From the NCBI RefSeq assembly GCF_036013745.1, contig NZ_CP107880.1:5580001-5644000 (forward strand): 64,000 nt of DNA. The letters are read 5' to 3'. The notes beneath the pieces were generated by a model that saw only the letters and a list, made by a program, of their open reading frames with translations, did not search any database and was not told the DNA's origin. The first letter of the stretch is position 1, and every line of letters starts with the position of its first letter. The stretch is from Streptomyces sp. NBC_00483 (GTDB taxonomy: Bacteria > Actinomycetota > Actinomycetes > Streptomycetales > Streptomycetaceae). This document shows, piece after piece, positions 42,899 through 51,984 of this stretch. Made by a program: the position numbers and the translations under genes.

Positions 42899-43737
42899 CG
42901 GCGGCCCTCAGCCTGACCCCGGTCAGCACCACGCGGCGCCCCCTCGGCGTCACGCTCGCGGGAGCGGTGCTCGCGCTCGTCGTGCTCGCGGCGCTCGCCG
43001 CGCCCCTGCTCGCGCCCTACGCACCCGACGCCATCGACCTCTCCGCCTCCCTCGTCGGCACCGGCGCAGACCACCTCCTCGGCACCGACTCCTCCGGCCA
43101 GGACCTGCTCTCCCGCGTGCTCTACGGCGCCCGGTCCAGCCTCGTCGCACCGGTCGCGCTGCTCGCGGTGGCCGCGGCCCTCGGGGTGACGCTCGGAGTG
43201 CTCGCCGCATGGCGCGGCGGTTGGGTCGACACGCTCGTCTCCCGCCTCACCGACGTGATGTACGCCTTCCCCGGCCTGCTCTTCACGGTCCTGATCATCG
43301 CGGTGTTCGGCGCCGGCATGACGACCTCGGTCCTCGCCCTCGGCCTCGCCTTCACCCCGACCATCGCCAAGTACACCCGCTCCCTCGCCCTCTCCGAGGC
43401 CCGCAAGCCGTACGTCGACGCGTACCGGGTGCAGGGCATGGGCGGCGCCCGGATCTGCGCGCTGCACCTGGTCCCGAACCTCGGCCGGTCGATCCTCGGC
43501 TACCTCGTCGTCCTCTTCGGCGAGGCCCTGATGTCGCTCGCGACCCTCTCCTATCTGGGCTTCGGCGCCCAACCGCCGTCCTCCGACTGGGGGCTGATGG
43601 TCCAGGAGGGCCAGGCCGCGATCGTGCAGGGCGCGCTGCTGCCCGCCATGGTCCCCGGCACGGCCATCGCCCTGGTCGTCGTCTCCTTCAACGTCGTCGG
43701 GGTGTGGGCCGCCGACCGCCTCGGAAAGCAGGACTGA
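42895..43737 (+). CDS. ABC transporter permease (DppC/OppC-like)
   Basis: 280 aa. N-terminal anchor then five membrane segments. HLLGTDSSGQDLLSRVLYGA is the DppC signature, and PYVDAYRVQGMGGARICALH the EAA loop contacting the ATPase. Overlaps DppB by 4 bp and the ATPase gene by 1 bp (TGATG). Confidence 0.93.
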   Translation: MTAALSLTPVSTTRRPLGVTLAGAVLALVVLAALAAPLLAPYAPDAIDLSASLVGTGADHLLGTDSSGQDLLSRVLYGARSSLVAPVALLAVAAALGVTLGVLAAWRGGWVDTLVSRLTDVMYAFPGLLFTVLIIAVFGAGMTTSVLALGLAFTPTIAKYTRSLALSEARKPYVDAYRVQGMGGARICALHLVPNLGRSILGYLVVLFGEALMSLATLSYLGFGAQPPSSDWGLMVQEGQAAIVQGALLPAMVPGTAIALVVVSFNVVGVWAADRLGKQD

Positions 43738-44723
43738 TGACGAAGCTGCTCTCGATCGAGGACCTCACGGTCACGGTCCCCGGCGCCGCCCGCCCCCTCC
43801 TCGACTCGGTCTCCCTGAACGTCGCCGAGGGCGAAGTCGTCGGCCTGGTGGGGGAGTCGGGCTCGGGCAAGTCGACGACGGCGAAGGCGGCGCTCGGGCT
43901 GCTGCCGGAGGGGTCGACCACCACGGGGACGGTGCGGGTCGAAGGCTCGGACGTGCTTTCGCTGCGCGGTGAGGAGCTGCGGCGGCACAGGTCGGCCACG
44001 GTCGCGATGATCCACCAGGACCCGCGGGCCGCGCTGAACCCGGTGCGCCGCATCGGTGACTTCCTGACGGAACGCGGTGCGACGAAGGACGAGGCGCTCG
44101 ACCTGCTCGCCGCGGTCGGCCTGCCCGACCCCGCGCGGCACCTCCGTCAACGCCCGCACGAACTGTCCGGCGGCATGCTCCAACGCGTCGTCATCGCGGG
44201 TGCGTTGGCGGCCCGGCCCCGGCTCCTCCTCGCCGACGAGGCGACCAGTGCGCTCGACGTGACGACCCAGGCGGAGATCCTCACGCAGCTCCGCAAGGCC
44301 CGGGAGTCCCGGGGCGCCGGTCTCCTCTTCATTACGCACGACCTGCATCTGGCGGCGGCCTACTGCGACCGGGTCCACGTCATGTACGCGGGCCGCGTGG
44401 TCGAACACCGGGCGGCGAAGGCCCTGTTCACGGCGCCGGCCCATCCGTACACCCGGGGCCTCCTCGCCTGCTCCCCGACGCTGGGCGAGCCCGGTCCCCT
44501 GGACCCGATCCCGGGCCGCCCACCGTCCCTCTCGGATGCGTTCGAGGGCTGCCCGTTCGTGGACCGGTGCGGGGAGGCGGAGGACGCGTGCGCCACGTGG
44601 CACCCGGAACCGAGCCCTGTACGTGGTGGCGGAACGGTCACGTGCCGCCGCACCGCGCCTCAAACGCCGGCGGGGCTTGATTTGGTGCCGCGCAACGACA
44701 ACGAGGGGGCAGGGCCCAAGTGA
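43737..44723 (+). CDS. ABC transporter ATP-binding protein (OppD/DppD-like)
   Basis: 328 aa. Walker A GESGSGKST at 39-47, signature LSGGMLQRV, Walker B LLLADEATSALDV, H-loop FITHDLH. The C-terminal oligopeptide domain has FVDRCGEAEDACATWHPEPS, with the cysteine set known to bind an Fe-S cluster or metal in some OppD proteins. Residues about 306-317 (TAPQTPAGLDLV) are encoded by a repeat-family-B element, so the C-terminus has been replaced or extended. Overlaps the next gene by 4 bp. Confidence 0.92.
   Translation: MTKLLSIEDLTVTVPGAARPLLDSVSLNVAEGEVVGLVGESGSGKSTTAKAALGLLPEGSTTTGTVRVEGSDVLSLRGEELRRHRSATVAMIHQDPRAALNPVRRIGDFLTERGATKDEALDLLAAVGLPDPARHLRQRPHELSGGMLQRVVIAGALAARPRLLLADEATSALDVTTQAEILTQLRKARESRGAGLLFITHDLHLAAAYCDRVHVMYAGRVVEHRAAKALFTAPAHPYTRGLLACSPTLGEPGPLDPIPGRPPSLSDAFEGCPFVDRCGEAEDACATWHPEPSPVRGGGTVTCRRTAPQTPAGLDLVPRNDNEGAGPK
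44653..44684 (+). repeat. Repeat family B copy inside the OppD-like coding sequence
   Basis: 32-nt match, one mismatch, to the reverse complement of 35197-35228; core CTCAAACGCCGGCGGGGCTT. Read in frame without a stop. Confidence 0.8.
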
Positions 44724-45535
44724 GCACGCAAGCACCACTCCTGGAGGTCACGGACCTCCGTAAGACGTACCCGCTCCCCGGTGGCGGCAGCCACACCGCC
44801 GCGGAGGGGATCACGTTCGACCTCACCCCCGGCGGGGCGATGGGCATCGTCGGTGAGTCCGGTTCCGGCAAGACCACCGTCGCCCGCATGCTCGTCGGCC
44901 TCGTCCGCCCGGACCACGGCACGATCAAACTCGACGGCACCCCACGCACCGGCAAACAACCGCGCGGCAAGGCGCCCCGCCTCGCCAGGGCCCGCCAGAT
45001 CCAGATGGTGTTCCAGGACCCCTACGTCTCCCTGGACCCCCGCCTCACCGCGGAACAATGCCTCCGCTCGGCCCTCCACCTGCACGGCCGCGACGAATCC
45101 ACCGCGACGGAACTCCTCGACCAGGTGGGCCTGGGGGAGCGGGAGGCCGGGGCCCGCCCCCGCCACCTCTCCGGCGGCCAGCGCCAACGCCTGGCCATCG
45201 CCCGCGCACTCGCCGTCGACCCCCGCGTCCTCGTCCTCGACGAGGCCGTCGCCGCGCTCGACGTCTCCATCCAGGCGCAGATCCTGCGGCTCCTCGACGA
45301 GATCCGCCGGGACACCGGAGTGGCCCTGGTCTTCGTCAGCCACGACCTGGCCGTCGTCCAGCACGTCACGGACGAGGTCCTGGTGATGCGGCGCGGCAAG
45401 GTGGTCGAACGAGGGCCCACGCACCGCGTCCTGAGCGAGCCCACCGACCCGTACACACGGCTGCTGCTCGCCTCGGTGCCGGGCCGCGACTGGGACCCGG
45501 CGGACGCGGTCGCGGCCCGCGCCGCACTCACGTAG
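44720..45535 (+). CDS. ABC transporter ATP-binding protein (OppF/DppF-like)
   Basis: 271 aa. Walker A GESGSGKTT at 45-53, signature HLSGGQRQRLAIARAL, Walker B VLVLDEAVAALDVSIQ, H-loop FVSHDLAV. Shorter than most OppF because the usual C-terminal oligopeptide domain stops after the PTDPYTRLLLASVP motif. Last gene of the operon; a hairpin follows. Confidence 0.92.
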   Translation: MSTQAPLLEVTDLRKTYPLPGGGSHTAAEGITFDLTPGGAMGIVGESGSGKTTVARMLVGLVRPDHGTIKLDGTPRTGKQPRGKAPRLARARQIQMVFQDPYVSLDPRLTAEQCLRSALHLHGRDESTATELLDQVGLGEREAGARPRHLSGGQRQRLAIARALAVDPRVLVLDEAVAALDVSIQAQILRLLDEIRRDTGVALVFVSHDLAVVQHVTDEVLVMRRGKVVERGPTHRVLSEPTDPYTRLLLASVPGRDWDPADAVAARAALT

Positions 45536-45553
45536 AAGGCACCCGGAAAAGGC

Positions 45554-45586
45554 AGGAGCCCCGCTGCCATAAGGCGCGGGGCTCCT
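45554..45586. terminator. 11-bp hairpin between the ABC operon and the csp gene
   Basis: AGGAGCCCCGC pairs perfectly with GCGGGGCTCCT. Followed by TT on the plus strand and preceded by A-runs, so it can serve both convergent genes. Confidence 0.75.
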
Positions 45587-45647
45587 TGGGTACTGCGCTA
45601 GGTTCCGGATCAGAACACGGCAACTACCACCGTGTGATCGCGAACGA

Positions 45648-45851
45648 TCAGACGGGGGTGACGTTCTCCGCCTGCGGGCCCTTCGGACCCTGCGTGACGT
45701 CGAAGCTCACGGCCTGGTTCTCCTCGAGGGAGCGGAAGCCGCTTGCGTTGATCGCGGAGTAGTGGACGAAAACGTCCGGGCCGCCGCCTTCCTGGGCGAT
45801 GAAGCCAAAGCCCTTTTCAGCGTTGAACCACTTCACGGTTCCGGTAGCCAT
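45648..45851 (-). CDS. Cold-shock protein (CspA family)
   Basis: 67 aa OB-fold protein. RNP1 is KGFGFIA and RNP2 is DVFVHYSAI. The N-terminus [18 protein letters not shown] is canonical; it acts as an RNA chaperone in the cytoplasm. AGGAGGG lies 4 nt before the ATG. The long untranslated region upstream (about 45852-46020) has a hairpin and several TTGCA/TGCAA elements that may control it. Confidence 0.95.
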   Translation of the reverse strand: MATGTVKWFNAEKGFGFIAQEGGGPDVFVHYSAINASGFRSLEENQAVSFDVTQGPKGPQAENVTPV

Positions 45852-45936
45852 AAGCCCTCCTATGGGCCATAGGGTCGCCCTGCTCCAGAACCTGCAAATG
45901 CACTTGCGAACAACTGCAAAAGTCTGAAAACGACGA

Positions 45937-45965
45937 GAGCCCGCGGTCACATGCTCCGCAGGCTC
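45937..45965 (-). promoter_or_regulatory. Hairpin in the csp 5' untranslated region
   Basis: GAGCCCGCGG and CCGCAGGCTC form a 10-bp stem (one G-U type pair) around 9 nt. Flanked by repeated TGCAA/TTGCA pentamers at about 45893, 45904, 45913, 45972 and 45988. csp leaders are often structured thermosensors, but this is only a suggestion. Confidence 0.4.
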
Positions 45966-46100
45966 TGTACTGCAAGGGAAACCAAACTGCAACTTGCGGC
46001 GAGCCTAGCACGCAGGCAGCCGAATGCAATAGAGGGCAAGATCACGTCACTCGCAGGTTTGAAGGGGTCCCGGTGAGGGTTGACCCGAGGACGTGGCTGA

Positions 46101-47015
<915 letters not shown>

Positions 47016-47047
47016 ATTCCGCCTGAGTGCGATCGTGGTCCGGCGCA

Positions 47048-47106
47048 CTTCGGCATCTTCGGCGTCTCTTCGGCGTCTCTTCGGTGTTCTCCGGCGTTCT
47101 ACGGCG
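47048..47106. repeat. TTCGG direct repeats with about 11-bp period
   Basis: TTCGG/TCCGG/ACGG units start at 47049, 47058, 47069, 47080, 47090 and 47100. The helical spacing puts them on one DNA face. Between mqnA and the kinase gene. Confidence 0.55.
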
Positions 47107-47190
47107 CGGGATTCCTGGAACCTTGTACGGGAATTCCGCGCCGGTGGGTGAATTCGGTACGAATTCACGGTGATCAGCCCTGTACTCCCG

Positions 47191-47232
47191 ATGTGTTCCG
47201 GATGCGTTCCAGATGTGTTCCGGAGCGTTCGA
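47191..47232. promoter_or_regulatory. Four GTTCC direct repeats, 10-11 bp apart, upstream of the kinase gene
   Basis: GTTCC/GTTCG begins at 47195, 47206, 47217 and 47227, within GATGTGTTCCG-like 11-mers. Eleven-base direct repeats starting GTTC resemble PHO boxes, although the following A of GTTCA is missing. The site is about 75-110 bp before the kinase start. Confidence 0.45.
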
Positions 47233-47304
47233 GAGGCATGTGCGCGGGCGATGCGCGGGGCTACGCTGCTGGTGCGTGCGTGCACATTGGGGGAGGTCCG
47301 CATC

Positions 47305-49026
47305 ATGCAGCCGCTTCAGACTGGCGAACCCACGGCTGTGGGGCCCTACCGGTTGCTCGGCAGGATCGGTTCGGGCGGCATGGGCCGGGTGTACCTGGGC
47401 CGCAGCGCCGGAGGGCGCACCGTCGCCGTCAAGATCGTGCACCCGCACTTCGCGCTCGACGACGAATTCCGGGCGCGCTTCAAGCGTGAGGTGCAGGCGG
47501 CCCGCCGGGTGGGCGGCGCCTGGACGGCGCCGGTGCTCGACGCCGACCCGGACGCCGAGGTGCCGTGGGTGGCGACGGGATACGTCGCCGGCCCCTCGCT
47601 CACCCGGGCCGCGGGCGACGGCGCGGGCCTGCCCGAGCACTCCGTACGGGTCCTGGGGGCCGGCCTCGCCGAGGCGCTCGCGGCGGTGCACGGCCTGGGG
47701 CTCGTGCACCGCGACGTAAAACCCTCGAACGTGCTGCTGACCCTGGACGGGCCGCGGCTCATCGACTTCGGTATCGCCCGCGCCACCGACGGCACGGCCT
47801 CGCTCACCTCCACCGGCGTCTCCATCGGCTCGCCCGGCTACATGTCGCCCGAGCAGATCCTCGGCAAGGCCGTCACGGGCGCCGCGGACGTCTTCTCGCT
47901 CGGCGCGGTCCTCGTGTACGCGGCGTCGGGGTCGTCCCCCTTTCCCGGTGACTCGTCGGCCGCGCTCCTCTACAAGGTCGTCCACGAGCAGCCCGAACTG
48001 GGCGCGCTGACAGGGGAGCTGCGCGAGGTCGCCGCGGCCTGCCTCTCGAAGGACCCGGCCGTCCGCCCCACCCCCGAGGAGGTCGCCCGGCGACTCGCCC
48101 CGGAGGGCGCGGCCCGTCTCGTGCAGGCGGGGTGGCTGCCGGGCCCGATGGTGGAGGAGGTCTCGCGCGGCGCGGTGCGGCTCCTGGACCTGGAGGGCAC
48201 GCCCGCCGACGTCCCGCACTCGGGGCCGACGGAGTTCAGCAGCCCTGCCGTGTCCGGGAGTTCGCGGCCTTCGGAGTTCAGTAGCCCCTCTGTTCCTGGG
48301 AGTTCGCGGCCCGGGGAGTTCAGCAACCCCGCCACCCCCGGGAGTTCGCGGCCCGCAGGCGTCTTCGGGCCGCCGGATCCCGCGTACGCGCCCGTGCCCA
48401 CGCCCCGTACGGAGGGGGCACCCACCGAGGGGTCGCCACAGGACGCCGTACCGGGGCGTCTGTCGATGTCCGTGACGGCGACCTCGACCCCCGACAAGCC
48501 GAACGGCCGTGGCCGCCGGGTCAGTTGCACGCTGGCGCTCTCCGTGGCGGGTGCGCTGGCGGCGGTGACCGTCGGCGGGGTGGTCCTGTTCAACGTGCTG
48601 CCGGGCGAGGGCGGCGGCGACCAGGGCAGCGCGGGCGACGCCAGGCCCACCGCGTCCGCGGCGTCGAAGGCACCCGGTGTGCCGAAGTTCTACGTGGGGT
48701 CGTGGGACGGGCCAGCGAAGCAGGCGGGGATCTCCTTCGGCACGTTCCACGTCGACCTGAAGCAGGCCCGGGTCGGCAAGCAGGTCGGCAAGGTGACGTC
48801 GACGGACCCGCTGGGCATCCAGTGCGTCGACGTACTGACCCTGAAGTCCGCCGACGGAAAGGCACTGGTCGCCGCCGGCAAAGCCGCACCCGGCAACCCG
48901 GGGACCTGCGCGACCGGCCGGCACACCGTGCGCCTCACCCCGGACGGTGCGTCCCTCAAGTACACCTCGCGGTACCCGGCCGCCGGCAATCCCACGGCGG
49001 ACCTCGACCGGGTCAAGAGCGGCTGA
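47305..49026 (+). CDS. Membrane-anchored Ser/Thr protein kinase (PknB-like Hanks type)
   Basis: 573 aa. Kinase domain 14-270: glycine loop GRIGSGGMGRVY, Lys43, catalytic VHRDVKPSN (Asp137), DFG at 154-156, GSPGYMSPEQ. A linker with three 14-residue Ser/Pro repeats (310-351, EFSSPAVSGSSRPS type) leads to one membrane segment (about 407-431) and an extracellular domain of about 140 residues that I do not recognise and that lacks PASTA repeats. ATG 47305 has GGGGGAGG upstream. The extracellular part may sense a signal. Confidence 0.92.
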   Translation: MQPLQTGEPTAVGPYRLLGRIGSGGMGRVYLGRSAGGRTVAVKIVHPHFALDDEFRARFKREVQAARRVGGAWTAPVLDADPDAEVPWVATGYVAGPSLTRAAGDGAGLPEHSVRVLGAGLAEALAAVHGLGLVHRDVKPSNVLLTLDGPRLIDFGIARATDGTASLTSTGVSIGSPGYMSPEQILGKAVTGAADVFSLGAVLVYAASGSSPFPGDSSAALLYKVVHEQPELGALTGELREVAAACLSKDPAVRPTPEEVARRLAPEGAARLVQAGWLPGPMVEEVSRGAVRLLDLEGTPADVPHSGPTEFSSPAVSGSSRPSEFSSPSVPGSSRPGEFSNPATPGSSRPAGVFGPPDPAYAPVPTPRTEGAPTEGSPQDAVPGRLSMSVTATSTPDKPNGRGRRVSCTLALSVAGALAAVTVGGVVLFNVLPGEGGGDQGSAGDARPTASAASKAPGVPKFYVGSWDGPAKQAGISFGTFHVDLKQARVGKQVGKVTSTDPLGIQCVDVLTLKSADGKALVAAGKAAPGNPGTCATGRHTVRLTPDGASLKYTSRYPAAGNPTADLDRVKSG

Positions 49027-49041
49027 GGCGGCGCGGGGGAC

Positions 49042-49758
49042 GTGGTGCAGGGGGACGTTTTGATCGCCACCGAGGCCGGTGCGCCGGTCGTGCTGGTCGC
49101 GCTCGCCGCACTGTGGGGCGCGGCCTGGGGGCTGCTCCTGCCGCGGCCCGCGTACCGGCTGTCCGTCGAACCGGGGGAGCCGTGGCGCCCGGCCCGCGGC
49201 TGGCTGGGGGTCCGGCCGGGGCCTCGGGCCTCCGGGCTCGCCGCCGTCACCGCGCTCGTCTGCGCGCTGCTCGCCGTCGCCACCGGCACCCGGCCCGAAC
49301 TCGGCGCCTGGCTGCTGCTCGCGCCGCTCGGCGTGCTGCTGGCCACCGTCGACTTCGCGGTGAAGCGGCTGCCGGACGTGCTCACGCTGCCGCTCGCCGG
49401 GCTCACCCTGCTCGCGCTCGGCGGGGCTGCGCTGCTGCCGGAGGCCGGCGGGGCGTTCAGCGGCACGCTGTGGGGCGCGCTCGGGCTCGGCGGCGGATAT
49501 CTGCTGCTTCTGCTCGCCTACCCGAAGGGGATGGGCTTCGGTGACGTGAAGCTGGCGGTGGGACTCGGCGCGGCGCTCGGCTGGTACGGGTGGGGCGTGC
49601 TGTTCCTGGGGGCGTTCGCCGGAGTGTTGTTCAACGGCCTGTACGCCCTGGTGCTCGTCGTCGCGCGGCGGGCGGGACGCAAGAGCGAGATCCCTTTCGG
49701 CCCCTTCATGATTCTGGGCGCCCTCGCGGGGGTTCTGCTGGGTGGCCTGGGGGCCTGA
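49042..49758 (+). CDS. Prepilin peptidase (A24 / type IV leader peptidase)
   Basis: 238 aa, about seven transmembrane segments. The aspartyl motifs are VDFAVKRLPDVLTLP and GMGFGDVKLAVGLG (GxGD). The N-terminal methyltransferase domain of classic PilD is absent, which is usual for actinobacterial short forms that process Flp/Tad pilins. Start: GTG 49042, with GTG 49045 and TTG 49060 as alternatives. 15 bp after the kinase gene. No pilin genes are in the window. Confidence 0.88.
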   Translation: MVQGDVLIATEAGAPVVLVALAALWGAAWGLLLPRPAYRLSVEPGEPWRPARGWLGVRPGPRASGLAAVTALVCALLAVATGTRPELGAWLLLAPLGVLLATVDFAVKRLPDVLTLPLAGLTLLALGGAALLPEAGGAFSGTLWGALGLGGGYLLLLLAYPKGMGFGDVKLAVGLGAALGWYGWGVLFLGAFAGVLFNGLYALVLVVARRAGRKSEIPFGPFMILGALAGVLLGGLGA

Positions 49759-49760
49759 CG

Positions 49761-49766
49761 TACGCT
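49761..49766 (+). promoter_or_regulatory. Candidate -10 box upstream of mqnC
   Basis: TACGCT about 70 bp upstream of the mqnC GTG; the hexamer is identical to that before hemL. Here an ordinary leader with AAAGGGG before the start follows. Confidence 0.35.
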
Positions 49767-49836
49767 GAGATTTCAGCTCAGACTCGTCGAGACTCCGGCT
49801 CGGACTCGGCAGGATCCTCCGAAAGGGGCTCGCCCG

Positions 49837-51036
49837 GTGACCGAGAAGGCCGCGCTTCAGTCCGTCCTCGACCGCGCCGCCGACGGTGGGCGGATCACCC
49901 CCGAGGAGGCCGTCGCCCTCTACCGCGACGCCCCGCTGCACGCGCTCGGCGCCGCCGCCGACGCGATCCGCCGCCGTAAGTACGCGGGCATCGAGCACAT
50001 CGCGACGTACATCATCGAGCGGAACATCAACTACACGAACGTGTGCGTCACGGCGTGCAAGTTCTGCGCCTTCTACGCGGCCCCCAAGGACACCAAGAAG
50101 GGCTGGAGCCGCGACCTCGAGGACATCCTGCGCCGCTGCGCCGAGACCATCGAGCTCGGTGGCACGCAGATCATGTTCCAGGGCGGGCACCACCCGGACT
50201 ACGGGGTCGAGTACTACGAGGAGCACTTCGGCGCCATCAAGAAGGAGTACCCGGAGCTCGTCATCCACAGCCTGGGCGCTTCCGAGGTCGAGCACATGGC
50301 GCGGATCTCCAAGGTGTCGGTCGAGGAGGCGATCCAGCGGATCCACACCGCGGGGCTCGACTCCTTCGCGGGCGCCGGCGCGGAACTCCTCCCGGAGCGT
50401 CCCCGCAAGGCGATCGCTCCTCTCAAGGAGTCCGGCGAGCGCTGGCTGGAGATCATGGAGACCGCGCACCGCCTCGGTGTCGAGTCCACCTCCACCATGC
50501 TCATGGGCACCGGCGAGACGAATGCCGAGCGCATCGAGCACCTGCGCATGATCCGCGACACACAGGACAAGACGGGCGGCTTCCGCGCGTTCATCCCGTA
50601 CACGTACCAGCCGGAGAACAACCACCTGAAGGGCCGCACGCAGGCGACGCTCTTCGAGTACCTGCGGATGATCGCGATCGCCCGGATCTTCCTGGACAAC
50701 GTCCAGCACATCCAGGGTTCGTGGCTGACCACCGGCAAGGAGGTCGGCCAGCTGTCGCTGCACTACGGCGCCGACGACCTCGGCTCGATCATGCTGGAGG
50801 AGAACGTCGTCTCCTCCGCCGGTGCCAAGCACCGCTCCAACCGCATGGAGATCATCGACCTGATCCGCAAGGCCGGCCGCGTCCCCGCGCAGCGCGCCAC
50901 GACCTACGAGCACCTCGTCGTGCACGACGACCCGGCGAACGACCCGGTCGACGACCGCGTCACCTCGCACATCTCGTCGACGGCGATCGACGGCGGGACG
51001 GCTCACCCCGAGCTGAAGCTCGTCTCCACCAACTGA
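49837..51036 (+). CDS. mqnC: Cyclic dehypoxanthinyl futalosine synthase (radical SAM)
   Basis: 399 aa. The radical SAM motif is NVCVTACKFCAFYAA (Cys70, Cys74, Cys77). GTQIMFQGGHHPDYGVEYYE and SLGASEVEHMARISKVSVEE are diagnostic of MqnC. It cyclises dehypoxanthine futalosine in the menaquinone pathway. GTG start with AAAGGGG 9 nt upstream. A small imidazolonepropionase-like gene starts 7 bp after its stop and is likely co-transcribed. Confidence 0.95.
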   Translation: MTEKAALQSVLDRAADGGRITPEEAVALYRDAPLHALGAAADAIRRRKYAGIEHIATYIIERNINYTNVCVTACKFCAFYAAPKDTKKGWSRDLEDILRRCAETIELGGTQIMFQGGHHPDYGVEYYEEHFGAIKKEYPELVIHSLGASEVEHMARISKVSVEEAIQRIHTAGLDSFAGAGAELLPERPRKAIAPLKESGERWLEIMETAHRLGVESTSTMLMGTGETNAERIEHLRMIRDTQDKTGGFRAFIPYTYQPENNHLKGRTQATLFEYLRMIAIARIFLDNVQHIQGSWLTTGKEVGQLSLHYGADDLGSIMLEENVVSSAGAKHRSNRMEIIDLIRKAGRVPAQRATTYEHLVVHDDPANDPVDDRVTSHISSTAIDGGTAHPELKLVSTN

Positions 51037-51043
51037 GCCCGCC

Positions 51044-51676
51044 TTGGCGACACTTCACGTCGACGGCGACGGGTTCTCGGTCCTCGTCGAGGGCGAGACC
51101 GTCAAGGCGCTCGGACCGTACGAGGAGCTGGCCGACGCGCTTCCCCAAGCTCTCGGCTCCGCTCGAGCAGGGGAGACCCCATTGCAGGCGCGGGTGCGGC
51201 GCTGGCCGGGCATCCTGACGCCGGGTCTCCTCAACCCGTACGGTCCCGAGATCCTGGAGCACACGTACCACCCGGATCCGCGTGAGGCGGATACGTACGG
51301 GACGGTGCCGATCGGTGGCGAACGGGCGCGGGAGATCTTCCGCGCGGACCCGTCCCGGCTGGGCGCGAGTGCCCGGCGGGGCGTGCAGCGGCTGTTCGCG
51401 CACGGGACGGTGGCCCTCGCGGGCGAGCTGCGCTCCAAGGCGGTCCTCGAGGTGGCCCGACGCTCCGGGCTCGCGTTCGGCGGCCGTCCCGCGCGGCTGC
51501 CGGGGCCGGTGTCCCTGTCCCCGAAGCCGATGGTGCTGTTGCCGGCGCTGACGGTGGGCGGGGCGGCGCGCTTCGCGGTGTTCGACGTCGCGGACCGCGC
51601 GGAGCTTGTCGCCAAGGGGGCGTCCACGTGCGTGGCGACGGTGGTGGCGGGCCGCCTGGTGTACCGCGCCCGGTAA
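51044..51676 (+). CDS. Imidazolonepropionase-like domain protein, function unknown
   Basis: 210 aa from a TTG at 51044, 7 bp downstream of mqnC. The N- and C-terminal strands (TLHVDGDGFSVLVEGETVKA, VAGRLVYRAR) resemble the composite beta-domain flanking amidohydrolase barrels. The metal-binding HxH of amidohydrolases is absent, with only GILTPGLLNPYGPEILEH at the matching place. So it is probably not an active deaminase. Conserved position behind mqnC suggests a link with menaquinone synthesis, unproven. Confidence 0.7.
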   Translation: MATLHVDGDGFSVLVEGETVKALGPYEELADALPQALGSARAGETPLQARVRRWPGILTPGLLNPYGPEILEHTYHPDPREADTYGTVPIGGERAREIFRADPSRLGASARRGVQRLFAHGTVALAGELRSKAVLEVARRSGLAFGGRPARLPGPVSLSPKPMVLLPALTVGGAARFAVFDVADRAELVAKGASTCVATVVAGRLVYRAR

Positions 51677-51694
51677 CCGGACCCCGCCGGTCCT

Positions 51695-51935
51695 ACGCCA
51701 CGGGGCTCCGCCCGGACCTCGGCGGGTGCCTACGCCTCGGGGCTCCGCCCGGACCCCGCGCCTCAAGCGCCGGCGGGGCTAGATTTGCCCACCCGCCGCG
51801 GGGCTTGAAGGATCGGGCTCCGCCCTGGCCCCTGCGCCTCGAGCCGCGACGGGGCTCAAAGATCGGGGCTCCGCCCCGGACCCCGCGGGCTCCCGTCCCA
51901 GAGCGGGGCTTGATCTGCCCACCCGCAGGCAATCG
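51695..51935. repeat. Repeat family B, cluster of at least four degenerate copies
   Basis: GGGGCTCCGCCCGGACCCCG, CTCAAGCGCCGGCGGGGCT and AGCGGGGCTTGATCTGCCCA variants follow each other with short hairpins. No gene is seen here; open frames across it are repeat artefacts. Confidence 0.75.
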
Positions 51936-51984
51936 CTCTGGGCTCCCGCCCATCTCCCACCCACCGCTCCCTCCGGGGGCGTCG

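Noticed and set aside
40252..43572. Minus-strand open frame of about 1,100 codons opposite the ABC transporter
   Set aside because: Same GC-driven shadow effect; no domain recognisable and the plus-strand proteins are well defined.
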